Origin: Centropus unirufus | Lineage: Eukaryota > Chordata > Aves > Cuculiformes > Centropidae | Direction: 5' to 3' | Assembly (NCBI GenBank): GCA_013397695.1 | Contig: VYZI01000242.1 | Coordinates: 593,822 to 657,821, forward strand | Length of the DNA stretch: 64,000 nucleotides | Shown: positions 52,701 to 64,000 of the stretch, piece after piece | Position numbering within the stretch: position 1 is the stretch's first letter | Layout: every line of letters starts with the position of its first letter | Made by a program: the position numbers and the translations under genes | Notes under the pieces: model-generated | Told to the model about the DNA's origin: nothing | The model's database searches: none | What the model saw: the letters and a program-made list of their open reading frames with translations, nothing else

Positions 52701-55059
52701 TTTTCATGAATAACTTGATTTATTTTTTTTTTCTGCCAGACACTTGAATACTGTGGTGTTATGAAATCCCCCATGCGTTATTTTTATGAAATTCCATTTA
52801 GTTAATGAGATGTAAGTTTATAATTAAGCATATTAAGAAAATTGTGCTGGTACAGCAATGTTAACTGCAGATTATAATAGTCGGATTTTTTTTCATCTCA
52901 AATATGATTTCTTTCTACTAAATTGAGAAGGTTGTCAAGAATAAATGACAGGTTTTTGGCTGCTGGTGAGATAGTTTCATAAAAGCCTTCAGCAGTTTTC
53001 TCTACCAATGTGTGTAGAAATACTGGCTTTAGAGAAAACAGTTCCATCTTCTCATGAACTGCAGTGATTGGGTTCTTCAAGCAGTAGGTGAATCAACAAA
53101 TTAAACTTTTTCTGAGGCTTCTTTTTTTATCCTGCTTGAGGAAACTTATTTCACTTAAGTAGTGTATTTAAGAGCATTTCCTTACTGATTTTCCTTTCCT
53201 TTTTCCCCCATGACATTTTTTCTCCTCTGTAGCATCATACGGCCTTCCAACATTCAAGAGATACAGTGAAATTGTAATATTGGTCAAACCTTTTGAAGTT
53301 GAGGTGGGCCTTGCCATTTTTTCTTTTCCTTACCCAGGAAGGAGTATAGGGAGCAGAGGAGAGAGGAAGGTATTAAGACTACTGCAGTGTAAAAATGTTT
53401 GGCTGGTGCAACCTAGAAATGGTTTAGCCTGTAGTCCTGAGGCCTCACTGTTTTCTGCAATCCTTTGACTTTTCCTGACCTTTAACTCCAGACCACTTTG
53501 CTTACACCAGCAGGGTTCGAGAAGGGGCAGAAGGCCTTAGAGTAATTTAACTCTTTACAAATACTATGAAAATGAGGCAGTCTGGTAATACATGAAAGGC
53601 CCCTACAGTATTCCCACTGTAAAAAAAAAAGGCAGTAAAACAAGCTCAACAGAAGTAGATTTTTTTTTGTCTGCAGACTAGAGCTGCACTGGCTCTGTGC
53701 TTTCTGATGTTCACACTGGTTTTTTTTTAATCAGCTACCTTTTAATTTGACTTTGTCATCACTAAGGAGGAGGCTCAGGGGATGGTCTCTTCCACTTGCC
53801 AAAAGAACCCATAGAGCTTCCCTTTTAACAACTAAACACTGAACAATTAAAGCTCAATATTTTGTGCAAATTAAATGTGAGCATAAAATGTTTACAGCTT
53901 CACAAGTGCCTCCAGTTTAAGAAATCATGCTTCATTTATTTTTAAGTGCATGGCTAAATTTATGTGGACTAGAGGACAGTGTAGAAAAATAACATAGGTT
54001 CTGCAATAGGTAAGCTGTCTTTACTCAGCTATGTTTAGCTTACCTTCTGTAGACAGTGGACCTGCTCTGACAAGGAAAATTGACATCTAATTCCTTCAAC
54101 ATGAGAATGTCTCTCAACTCTTAGAAACAAATGTATAAATTCAAGTCTTCTCTCTCCAAATCTGCACTCCTATGGAAAAGAAAATAATAATTCTGTACTG
54201 CCCAGGTACTCAGTGAAATCACTCAGAAGCAGAATGATCCACAGAATAGGACCGGAGAGACACAGGAAAAAATTTCCATCTTTAGTTTCAGGTCTTATAT
54301 CTGTCCCTTGAGTATAATAGGAAAGGTTATTATCCCCTTGTTCATCATGGAGATTAATGTTCAGACCAGCTGAAAATATTACTGTTCTATTGGGACCTGT
54401 TGGGAGATCTTCAGACCTGTGTGAACCCAAATTTAAACTTTTTAAATAGCAGAAATAATGTCTCATCCTAGTTAGGTACAAATGGCCATTTCGCCATTAT
54501 CTCCTCCACAGTGCTGCTGCATGAGAGTGAGGATGCCCTACAGCTTTGCATTATTTGTGATGTCTTTTATGCAAACTTAATTGCTAAATCTTGAGGAAAG
54601 TGCCTGAGCCATTAAATCTTACTCAGATGAAGTTAAAAACAACAAAAAAAAAGTAGCATCACTCTTTAATGGAAATGGAGATACATTTTTTTTATTTCCT
54701 TTTCTGTATTTATGTATGGAATATTTTCCCCTAAAATCTGTTATTCTTTTCTTAAAATTTTATACCTAAATTTGATGTAACAGAATGGGAATTAAAACAG
54801 GTAGAAAATTAGTTTTAAGGAAAATACATGTCTGGTTTAGGAAGCCATGGGAAAAGATCTTGCCCCTCATTAGGCTGAAGTCACCTTTCTCTGTTAATCT
54901 GGATCTAAGTGCATGTGGCTATTGACGCAGTGCTTTACCCTTTTCTACAGAAAACCACTCCACTCTCTCAAAATAACCCAGGCTTGGTTAGCTTTTTCTG
55001 GAGGCTTTTCAAGGGTCCCAGCCCAGCACTTGGGCAGGAACAGAAACAAAAGCACACAA

Positions 55060-55196
55060 CAGTGGACACTTTTAAGGCTCAGCTTGACAGGGTACTGGGC
55101 CGTCTCATTTAAACTACAGATCACCTGAAAAGATCGGACCAAGTGTTCCTTGAGGTCCCTTCCAACCGGGCTTTCTATGATACTCTGATGCTATGA
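55060..55196 (+). mobile_element. CR1 LINE, 3' end, + orientation
   Basis: Blocks in order are AAGGCTCAGCTTGACAGGGT, ACTGGGCCGTCTCATTTAAA, GGACCAAGTGTTCCTTGAGG and TCCCTTCCAACC, and it ends in the repeat-like CTATGATACTCTGATGCTAT. This is a CR1 terminus from a different subfamily than the 9.1 and 21.7 kb copies, whose ends read GATTCTATG. Similarity may extend upstream to about 54945, where an open frame of 67 codons resembles CR1 coding sequence only weakly. The next repeat begins about 220 bases further on. Confidence 0.8.
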
Positions 55197-55419
55197 GGGT
55201 ATGGTGGGTACGGAAAGGGAACTTTGTGGTGAATAGAGAACAGGTGGCTATGGCAGGCACATCTTGTGTTGGTCTCGGCCTTCTAGAGAAGAAGAAATAA
55301 TGAGTAAGTGATGAGGGTTATTAGTTAGGCTGAAGTAGGGACTTGCATCAGGTTTATGTGCCCGTCTGCTGGCAGGGGGGGAGTGGTCTCTGTGAGGTGA
55401 GGCCAGGGCTGGCCTGGAC

Positions 55420-56133
55420 TGGACAGAGGCAGCTCCAGCGGGCACAGCCCAACCCTGCAGCCTCAGGAAAATGCAGCTAAGGAAGGGGAAAGCACTGCTC
55501 AGCAGTGGGTAAAAGTGTGAGAAACAGGCCTGCCAGCCCCAAGGGGAGAGCTGAGGGAGGGTGGCCTCTGGTCACTCCCTCCAGTCACAGAGATTCCTCT
55601 GGAGAGCCACTGGCAGAGCTCCCAAGAGAGCTGCAGTGCGTGATGAAAAAGCCCATGATGAGGCAGGTATACCCCCTGCAGCCTATGGAGAATGGTGGAG
55701 CGGATACCTTCACACTGCAGCTGGTGGAAGCCACCATACCAAAGCAGATGAATGTGCCCTGAAGGAAGTTGCAGCCTCTGGAGAGGAGCCCATGCAGGAG
55801 CAGGTTCCTGGCAAGAGCTACAGCCTGTGAGGTGGGCCATGCTGGAGCAGTTTGTTCCCAAATGACGGTACCTCATGAAAGGGACCCCATGCTATAGCAC
55901 AGGAACAACATGAGAAGAAAGGAGATGAAGTGAAGAGCTGGTATGGGCTGAGCACCCCGCTCCCCTGCACCGCTGTGGGGAAGGGGGAAGTTAGAGGAAG
56001 CAGGATAATTAACAGTCTCCCTTTCTTTGTCTTGACCCATGAGCTTTTGCATTTCATTTTCTTCCCTGTGTGGTTAAAAGTTGTCTGGGGAGCAGCTGAG
56101 GTGGGTGCCTGCCTGCCAACCACAGGACCATAA
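55420..56133 (+). mobile_element. Avian LTR-like repeat (probably endogenous retrovirus, ERVL-type), fragment
   Basis: This region is clearly richer in G and C than its surroundings. It contains repeated CTGCAGCCTATGG-, TGCAGCCTCTGG- and ACAGCCTGTGA-like units with GGAGCAGG-type spacers. These are followed by a block ending CCCCTGCACCGCTG, and then a block with TCTTGACCCATGAGCTTTTG and the tail GGTGGGTGCCTGCCTGCCAA. This order resembles a common bird LTR-type repeat as I remember it. The segment between the CACCGCTG block and the TTGACCCATGAG block appears to be missing, which suggests an internal deletion. No viral coding sequence is intact: the short open frames on both strands (for example 55499-55876) are not recognisable proteins. 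The class (ERVL versus another ERV group) and the exact edges are uncertain. Confidence 0.5.
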
Positions 56134-59100
56134 AGGAAATCAAAGAGAAGTCATCAAGGCATGTGGAGGTACACAAAGACGCACACATGCACAGTGGTCT
56201 GGGTCTTGGGATAGGGATTCTATTTGTGGGCTAGCAGGCATAGTTTAAAATGCCTCTAATCCTTCAGGTCCTGAGTAGCCAGAGACCTTCCTGCGCAAGA
56301 CTGCCAGAGTGCTGCAGCAGGAGCTATGATCCAGCAAGGCTTCCTGGTCTGGATTGTGGTCTGTATCCCTTTGAGATAATAGCAGAGGCTTTTAGGGAGA
56401 GTCATCGCAGCCAAGAGCCTCTTCCCACCTGCTGACCCTGCAGGACTGGGTTAACTTTCAGCACAGGCTGCTGGCTGTAGTTGAGGAATCTGGTAGGACA
56501 TCAACGCTGCAGGATGGGGGTCTTGCTGGCAGGGAGTCTGTGGGTTGTACTTGGGATGTACTAATCTTGTGACAGGAAGCATGTTGGAGAGATGGGAAGG
56601 AAGGCCATTTTGGATGATCTTCCTTTTGTAGCAGATGCTTGGGTCTGTTTTTAAATTTAGGTCAAGTGACCTCAGGTCAAGTAATGCTTTTGGATAGTAA
56701 ACTGAAAGAAAATGGACAACTATTAAAAAATATATTGTTTTGGTTTCATTCATACCCATATGAAGGCCTTATAAAAGTTACATACATTCTGGATTTCTTC
56801 TAAGTAAAGATTGACAGCCTGAGTTAAGTGACATGTGAAATATAAAGCTCACAAAGAACAAATTCTTTGGAAGAAGACAGGATCACTTTTTCTTTTTCTC
56901 CCTTCCTCCTGGGAGCAGTATACAAAGAGATTAAAAACTCAGCATGTGCCAAACACAGCTTCTGGCACTAGATGTGAGTGGGTATGTGATCGTTAGAGAG
57001 ATTTTCTTCCATTTTTGCATCATTTTTGAAGGGCCTCTTGCATTGCTGCTAGTTCAAATCCAGGGCTTGCTTTCATAGAGATATGGCCGTTTACAGTGAT
57101 TGGTGTTTCCCATTTCCATGGGGGTAATACCATAGTACACCCTGTGGACTATGCTGGTTCAGCTGTGTGAGCAGAAAGGTTAGTCTGATGTCTGTGAATA
57201 TCTTTTCATTCAGTGTTAAAAGACAAGAAAATTCCATGATTTTTCAGATGACATGTGATTGATAGTTCTGGAATCCTTATTTATGTATGTATTAAGTACA
57301 TCAGCATCAAAACCAGCACATGTTTTCCTCCTCTGTTGTTTGCCTCAGCAAACAGATTGCTCTAAGAGTTTCAGTGCACTTTTGCCCGCTCACACAGTAT
57401 GGTAACAGTCTGGAGTAGGGACAAGCCCTTCACCCAGAAAATTTGAGGCAATAAGGAATTCCAATGACCCTGATCTCACACGTGGCATGAATTATAGAGC
57501 TGAGCTCCACCTGGCCAGCACTAGTACAGCAGGAGTTATTGCTGTCCCTACTCTACCTGAGGCACAAGGAGTACTGTTTGATCAAGGTCATATAGGAATA
57601 TTCACACAAGAGCAAGCAGTCAAATTCCGATTGCTTAAGAGTCCTGCAGTTCATGTGGATTTTGTAGATGAGGTTTCTGTAAGTAGGAAAGAACAAAGTC
57701 AATAGTTATGAAGTTTATGTTCCACAAAATTTATGCCACATGATGTTATATATACCCTCAAATATTGCCTTTACCTGCAGGAGAGAGCAAAGCCAAAGCA
57801 CTGAAAAGAAATCAAGTCATTTGACAACAGATATAAAAACAAGTCAACAGTAGAACCAAGATTAAAATGTTTCCAGCTACTCAAATCTCTGACTGGGTTT
57901 TGAGATATTTTCCTCTTCCATCTTACCATCATACATATTTGTTGTAGAAAACAGAGAAATGCAATCAGTTTGTCTCCTTACTATCATTAACAGAAAGAAC
58001 TAATCTCTTACTTGGAATAATAAGGGTTACAAATAGAGAGAACCCTTAAGTAAAAAAGTAAGAAAACACACATAAGTAAGAAATGCTCTATGAAGGAGCT
58101 GGAGCTATATAATATAAAGGTTAATTAGGTGAAGTGACAATGAAGCTGACTGAAGTTTTTCATCTCAGGTACACAGGCTGGCAGCCTTTGCTGAGAACTC
58201 TTTCCCGTGAAGAGTCAGATGGCTGAAACAATGAGCAAATTCCAGCTACCTGAGCAGTGTTCAGATGCTTCTGTGTGGCTGGGCATATCATTCCCATAGG
58301 AAATAAATGCCATACCTTTTATGTAAACCACTGAGCTAGAGAGCCAGTATTATTAAGTAAAATGGACAGTATCTTGCTATATATTCAGCTTTGGCTTGTG
58401 GGATTTTAGTAGTTCATTAAATTTACATTGCAATTTTGTGGCTGATATAAAAAAAAAAAGTCTGTGCTCTGGCCAATGTAAGAGCTCTAATATAGCTATG
58501 GAAGAAGGAGCTGAAATCTACGCTGTCTCCTTTGCTATCAAGAAAAGTGCTTGCTTTACTCTAAAGTCTTCAGTACTGAAACTGATGCAGAGACCAGAAA
58601 GGATATACCTGGATTTTTCAAACTATATTCTAAGTTGACAAAATTGCCTTATGAAGAAAAAAACACTTGTAAACTGATTAAGATTGATAAAGTGTCAAAG
58701 AGATTAAGTGATAAATGTAGCATTCACACTACTATTTAATTGTTTGCTTTTCAGCATGTAATATACTTTAATATATAAGTATCTTAGCCTATAAAATATT
58801 TCAATATACTATTCAGGTTACTAAGATTATTTTATTCTCTATATCATATTCCTCCAAAATTTTAAGGGAATGGACTTATGAATGGTAGGAAATCAAGACT
58901 GTAAAATGTGAAAAAAAAAAAAAAGATGTCAGTGAAATAGCGGATAAAACAAAGGTATATTTGAATCAGACACAATATCTGACCTGTAATTGGCATAGGA
59001 ATATCTTGGGTATTAGCAGTCGGTGGTCTCCATGGTCTCAGAGGGAGGGAGGTTTATTCAAGGCTCCAGAGCTTTTACGACATCTTGAATAACTGTTGCC

Positions 59101-62100
59101 TCCCTTTTTCCTTTAAAGGGAGTTCTTCATGGTTCATTCAGTGCTACTGGTTGTTGTCAGTAAATGTATTCTTTTACACCTCCCCACTTCTCTGAGACTT
59201 AGGTATGTTTGTTTGCAAGTGGTCTGGCTGAAACTGAGCTCCTGGACAGAATTCCTTTGAGTTATCTATCCAGAGCCCTTCCCTATACCTTGGGGAGAGG
59301 CTTTCTTATCAGAAATAACAAGCACAGTTTTGAAAAGAATGGGCATCCTTTGCTGTCAGGGCCTTGCATTTTCCTCTTAGCTGTCATGGCAATGCTGATG
59401 TTACAAAGCTGGGCACTGTGCTCTTTTCAACCACCCCAGACAGTTCCCAGCTTCCCTTGTCCTTTCACCCTTCTCCTTAAATATGTGTTCCTCGATCATA
59501 CAGTGAAAATCTCTGTATTTAACCAATCCATACCAGAAAGAGGAACATCGGCTGGACCAGTTTTCACAGAAAAAATGGTGTTTAGCAATCCTGCAAACAC
59601 TTTACAGTGAGTTATCCATTTCAGTAGTCTCTGTGAGAGGGAGAACAGGAATCCGAGCAACTTCATTCTGATGAGATAGCAGCCTTGGTTCCTTTTGGTT
59701 ACAGCACCCTCTAATTATACCTTAAGGGAGAAGGAAGAAATACATCCCGGAATTGCCAGTACAAAGTATTTCTTTGTGCTTTTCTTCTCCTTTTAACTGC
59801 CCTGCTGTTTGATAGCGAGTCCTAGAAGTCCTTCAAGAGATACTAACATGTAAGTATATTATTTAAAGATGACCGAATCCCACCTTTAGATCTTCAACTC
59901 TTTCTAAATGAGAGCTCAATCACCTTTAAAGATGCTGTGCAATACGTTTCAGTGAGGTTGTAATCTAAGGGAATACGGTGCCCTCTATGCTGTGTCTGCA
60001 ATGATCTAAGCTTTCCTTTGTAGTTATTTAGGATTTTATATCCTCATTTTCAGGAAATGAATGGCAGTATGTGAAAACAAATTGTGTAAGGGGACGGGTG
60101 ATAGGACATTTAAGTGAATCATGGACATTTCATTTGAAGTGCGGCGTGTTAGTCAAATGCTGGGCTGATTAACTCAGTGTAATTCTGTAGCCTGTGTTAT
60201 ATAGGAAATCATAGTAGAAAAATGAATAGCCTTTCTTGTCTGAAGTGTGGGAATATATAAATGCCCTGTGCTTTGATATTCACTTTGTCTTAGGTTCTGG
60301 AATGACCAAGAGTCGCGTATGTGCTTTCCTGGCTCATCCATTTTCTAAAGTGCTTGGCGGAGTGAGAAGAGCAGTGATTGCAGGGAAGGAACTGGTTGTT
60401 TTGTTAGGTTATGATTTTTGTGTTGGCTTGGGGTTTTGTTTGTTGGTTTGTTTTCTTTGATGGCTTGTTTTTTTTTAACAGAGGGAATATCTTTAGGATG
60501 AAAAGGCTATTGAGTTTTTTGTTGGTCTTAGACTATCCGTGTTTCTGTGAAATAAAGTGTGTATACCTATGCTTTTAAACAAAGGCTTTAAAAGTTCTAC
60601 AACTTCTGGATGCCTGTCACTTGTGCCAAGAGTATGCAGTGAAAGGCAGGACTGTCAGCCATCACAGAAGTGCAGAATTTTTGCTACTTTCTCTTCCTGT
60701 TCCTTTCGTACTCCAGCTGGATTTGTTTGCATGCCTGTCGCATACTTGCATTTTTCATTTTCACGAACCATGCAAACCCAAAACAATAGCTACATTCCCT
60801 TTTCAGATATCTTTATTAGCCTTCTCCCAACATGCCACAATCTCAGACTTATGTTTTATGAACACCTTTTCAACAGACCTGCTTCACGCTAGATTGGCTT
60901 TATTTTCTTACTTTTTGGATACCAGTACACAAGATCACTGCACTGTTGCTATTGCCAAAGGAGTAGGACTCAGGGACCATTTCTGTCATACTTTAAAATA
61001 CAGAAATTGTTCCGTATTTCTTCAGCTTGCAGTATCCGGGCAATCTCTGTCACAAAGAAGATGCGTTCTATGAGCACTTCATTGTTTCGAATAGGTCCTG
61101 TACTTCCTGCTGAGCACATATGTGTGATTTGGAGAGAAGGATTTTTCTGAGAGAGGGACAGATTTACAGGGGAAAGAAGACTTATTCTGAATGCTATTGC
61201 GTCATTTTAATTATGAGTCAAAGGGAACTATTTCTTCCATTATTACCTTTTAAACTGCAGAAAAAGGTCAAAGCCAAATCAAACAAGTTTGTTATAATAA
61301 GACATATATACCAAGAAACTCTACAGTAATTGTTCATCTTTTTAGAGGCTATCCCAATGTTTAAGCTTCAGTCCCATCACTCACAAGAAAAACAACATAC
61401 ACGGGGATCCTCATCCTTTGCAAAGCCACCTTAACTTCACTGGGGTTCAGGTTAAGGTAGCGAATTTTCCCCATAGCCTCTATTGGGATAAGAGGGTGTT
61501 TTTACTGCTAGCTGTCTGGCAGGGAATTTTAGTAGTAGTATTTTCAGATAATTGATCCACCCTTTTAAATCTCAGTCATTGCCAGTCAAACAAATGCAGT
61601 TTGTTTCTACACTGGAATCAATAAAATGGAAAATGTATTATGGCTTAGCTGGGAACACAGGCTTTTTACATTTTGCTATTTTGTCTCCTGTTTAAGGAGG
61701 TTTTTCTACCATTCATATTCTGTTGGTGTATGTTAGGTCATTGTGATCTTTGATCTGCACAGAAAATACATGCTGTCTGCAGGACTAAAATAGTTTTTTT
61801 GTTTCACTGTTTGCTGCTAATATAATGTGTTATATTGATCCATTCTGGCTCCTCAAGTATTTTCCTGGTGGTGATGAGAAAGATCGTATAGTTCTTCACC
61901 AAAAGGAAAAGTACTTAATTTTCATGCAAACCAATATTTAACAGAAACATAAAGCCCTCAGCCTGGTAATGAAAGTAGGATCTGATGCTATTAATACATA
62001 ATTGCAGGTACACAGAGCACCATTATGTGGCTCCTGGGTTGAGTAAAACTTCATGTAATTACAGTAGCCATAGATTTAAGCCTTATAAAGTTGCAAACCT

Positions 62101-62882
62101 CACCAGGTGGCCATTTTCAAGGTAGCTTGTAAAGACTATAGAGCTGCAATGAGTTAGTGCTCTAGATGGGACTGATTCAGTGGTAGTTTTTTTAAAATAC
62201 AGTTACTGAACGTAACTGATCCACGTTATTGAAGTAATGATAATAATACTTTGCACTCAGTGACCTTTTATCTGAGGACCCAAAAGCTCTTAATCAAGGC
62301 TTTTAAATACTCCCTTTCAGCTTAGAGGAAATAAAGTGTTCAGAGGCTTGGTGGAGTGTGAGAGAATTAAGCAATAACACTCCAATTCTGTAGCCTAATG
62401 CGAGCAATCAGGCAGTACTGTTTGCAGGTCTGGGACTGGGACAGGAGAGCACTCCTGTCCCTGAGAGCTGGGACATGATGCACCAGTCATCTGGGGTGGA
62501 ACCTCTGCTTCAGTAGTACTTTTAATCTTGGGCAGACCCAGCCTGTGAGTAGGATTGCTTGTACGCTAAGATCCTGGGTGTCAGGAACAAGAGTGACATG
62601 CAATGGCCTTAGCCTGAAATTTCCTTTATTCTCTCTGTAAACTGTGAGGATAATTTTGAAATTATGGCAAGATCTGGGGATGAAAGACACTAAGGCTAAG
62701 GTGTGCCACACTTAGCTGAGGAGTTTAGATGTGGGGGAATATATATATTCAGGGCAGACACATAAGTACCTGCAAAGACAGGCCTATATTTTGGGGAGAG
62801 CGGTTGTGTCCTTTTGAAAAGTACCACACATTGACGATGAATTTACTGAGCTTTAAACTCAGCCTCAAAAATCACACAATGG

Positions 62883-62974
62883 TTTTTTTTTTTTTTTTTT
62901 TTAAATAACTGTATTTAACGTTTGCTTTTGTATAGTCAGTAGGTTTTTTTTTCTTTTTTTTTCTTTTTCCAAAG
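62883..62974 (+). repeat. Poly-T run and T-rich tract upstream of exon
   Basis: Twenty T in a row at 62883-62902 are followed by two more T-rich runs at 62944-62968. The acceptor of the exon at 63054 is about 80 bases further on, too far for these runs to be its main polypyrimidine tract. Confidence 0.9.
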
Positions 62975-63053
62975 TGATTTTGTTGTTGATTCTCAGTGTC
63001 TAGAGATCATGCCTGAAAGTTTTCTTGGTTCCTGTTTTTGCTTTATCTTTTAG

Positions 63054-63200
63054 ATTGATGCGATTGTGACTTTAGGTGGACTTGGAGGACGTTTTGACCA
63101 AATAATGGCATCAGTGGAAACACTTTTTCATGCAAGAACTATCACTCCTTTTCCAGTCATAGTTATCCAGGAGTGCTCACTGATTTACCTGCTTCAACCT
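63054..63200 (+). CDS. TPK1: TPK1 internal coding exon, GGLGGRFDQ segment
   Basis: This exon is 147 bases, exactly 49 codons, phase 0 at both ends, and follows 45633-45728 in frame (GLQ-IDAIVTLGG). It reads IDAIVTLGGLGGRFDQIMAS, then a helix and strand, and ends SLIYLLQP. The LGG.GGRFDQ segment closes the ATP-binding alpha/beta domain of thiamin pyrophosphokinase, and its Asp-Gln lies at the active site in family structures. The acceptor is a T-rich tract ending CTTTTAG at 63051-63053, and the donor is GTAAGTG. Reading through the donor gives 17 intron codons and a stop near 63254, so the exon end is well supported. In human TPK1 the next residue after this join starts the carboxy-terminal, mainly beta-strand thiamin-binding domain. 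Those exons are not in the window. All three exons together are intact, so this looks like a working gene and not a pseudogene. Confidence 0.96.
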
Positions 63201-64000
63201 GTAAGTGTTGCTAAAAGTTATTTCATAATAAAACTGATCTTCCACCTGCCCTGACTGCATAACTCTTGCAGCATTGATTGTTCACTTTCTCAATTGCATT
63301 CTATAGGGTCATAACTTAAATATAAAATATCTTGCAGGAAAGTGGTCAGCAAATGACGGGCTTTACATTCATGCCTTGGAAAACATTGTTTCATTTATTC
63401 AATATAGCTTTGTTTAAGAGGAGATGAAAGTAGAAATCTGGAAGCTATGAAAGCTGATTTGTGATTAATAATAGGATTTTGATTATAAATGAAAATAAAG
63501 TTTTTAAACTTTTTAATTAGATCCCAGTAAGTATAATTTTAGTGCCCAGCCCTTTTGCATGTTGAGTAGAAATAAGGATGTCTGCAGTAAGAGAAACAAA
63601 AATAAGTTGTAAGGAAGATATGAGGGAGCTCCTGACAAAAACGTCAGGCAGAGATCTTATGTGGTCTGAGTGGTGCAGTTCATTAGGATGGGAATCCAGC
63701 TAGGATCAACGAACGAATTTATTTAAGATATATATTTTTTGTGGTTTTTCAGGTCTCTTATTCCTTTTATTGATTCATAAAACAGCACAGACAAAAGAAC
63801 TTGCTAGGCTTCTGCTTCCAAGATTTAAATTAAAGACAAACCTAAGCATCTAAGAGTCTTCACTAACAGTGTTTCCTTTATTTGTTTGGAAATATCCTGA
63901 TGTCAGGGTTTCTAGAAGCTTAAATAACTTTCCCATGTTATCTTCAAAATCTGATTTCATTAAAATAAGTTACATTCACAGACAAGTTTGACAAAACCTT
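63201..64000 (+). other. TPK1: TPK1 intron, 5' part (end outside window)
   Basis: The sequence starts with the donor GTAAGTG after the exon at 63054-63200 and runs to the window end. It is AT-rich and non-coding, and I see no further exon or repeat family in it. Confidence 0.8.

Larger units (their letters stand above)
45729..63053 (+). other. TPK1: TPK1 intron, complete, 17.3 kb
   Basis: This is a complete phase 0 intron from GTAAAG to CTTTTAG. It contains a short inverted CR1 end (48321-48425), a CR1 3' end (55060-55196) followed directly by an LTR-like repeat (55420-56133), a 33-base alternating purine-pyrimidine run (49698-49730) and a long T run near the acceptor (62883-62902). Open reading frames of up to 150 codons (60621-61073, 59209-59610) show no recognisable domain and I treat them as chance. 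I see nothing I can name in 45729-48320, 48430-49690, 49740-54900 and 56140-62880. Confidence 0.85.

Noticed and set aside
55499..55876. 125-codon minus-strand and overlapping + strand open frames in the GC-rich region
   Set aside because: They fall inside the LTR-like repeat, where higher GC removes stops; they match no retroviral protein pattern I can see.
59209..59610. 133-codon + strand open frame
   Set aside because: No domain, and composition like the surrounding intron.
60621..61073. 150-codon + strand open frame overlapping another of 111 codons
   Set aside because: Two overlapping frames without recognisable motifs point to a local lack of stops and not to a gene.

Overview
The window reads as vertebrate nuclear DNA, most likely from a bird. 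It is AT-rich and CpG-poor to the eye, has no dense open reading frames, and carries short exons with GT-AG splice sites in very long introns. Its interspersed repeats are mainly CR1 non-LTR retrotransposon 3' ends, the dominant family in bird genomes. Bird rather than other sauropsid is inferred from these repeats and from one avian-type LTR-like repeat. The species cannot be named from this sequence.

The only gene I can support is TPK1 (thiamin pyrophosphokinase 1) on the + strand. Three consecutive internal coding exons are present: 12853-12925, 45633-45728 and 63054-63200. Joined, they encode about 105 residues with continuous reading frame and no stops. These cover the GDFDS acidic motif, the DQD..TDFTK motif and the GGLGGRFDQ segment of the catalytic domain. 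The amino-terminal exons and the carboxy-terminal thiamin-binding exons lie outside the window, so the window is an internal slice of a long gene. Protein-coding sequence is 316 of 64,000 bases.

Layout: 1-12852 is the end of an upstream intron and holds one CR1 copy near 9.1-9.4 kb. 12926-45632 is a 32.7 kb intron with an inverted CR1 (14.9 kb), a 60-base assembly gap (15.4 kb), an old CR1-like relic (17.4 kb), the best CR1 copy (21.7-22.1 kb), and a nested CR1-in-CR1 insertion (41.3-41.7 kb). 45729-63053 is a 17.3 kb intron with a short inverted CR1 (48.3 kb), a CR1 3' end (55.1 kb) and, directly after it, a GC-richer LTR-like repeat (55.4-56.1 kb). 63201-64000 is the start of the next intron.

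There are no tRNA or rRNA genes, CRISPR arrays, prokaryotic operons, promoters or CpG islands that I can see. I did not find a novel multi-gene system. The points most worth checking are a Leu in the TPK1 acidic motif, the nested CR1, perfect palindromes at 2.4 and 39.7 kb, a 33-base alternating purine-pyrimidine run at 49.7 kb, a 15-base tandem repeat just upstream of the second exon, and two AT-rich intronic stretches that look like candidate conserved non-coding elements.
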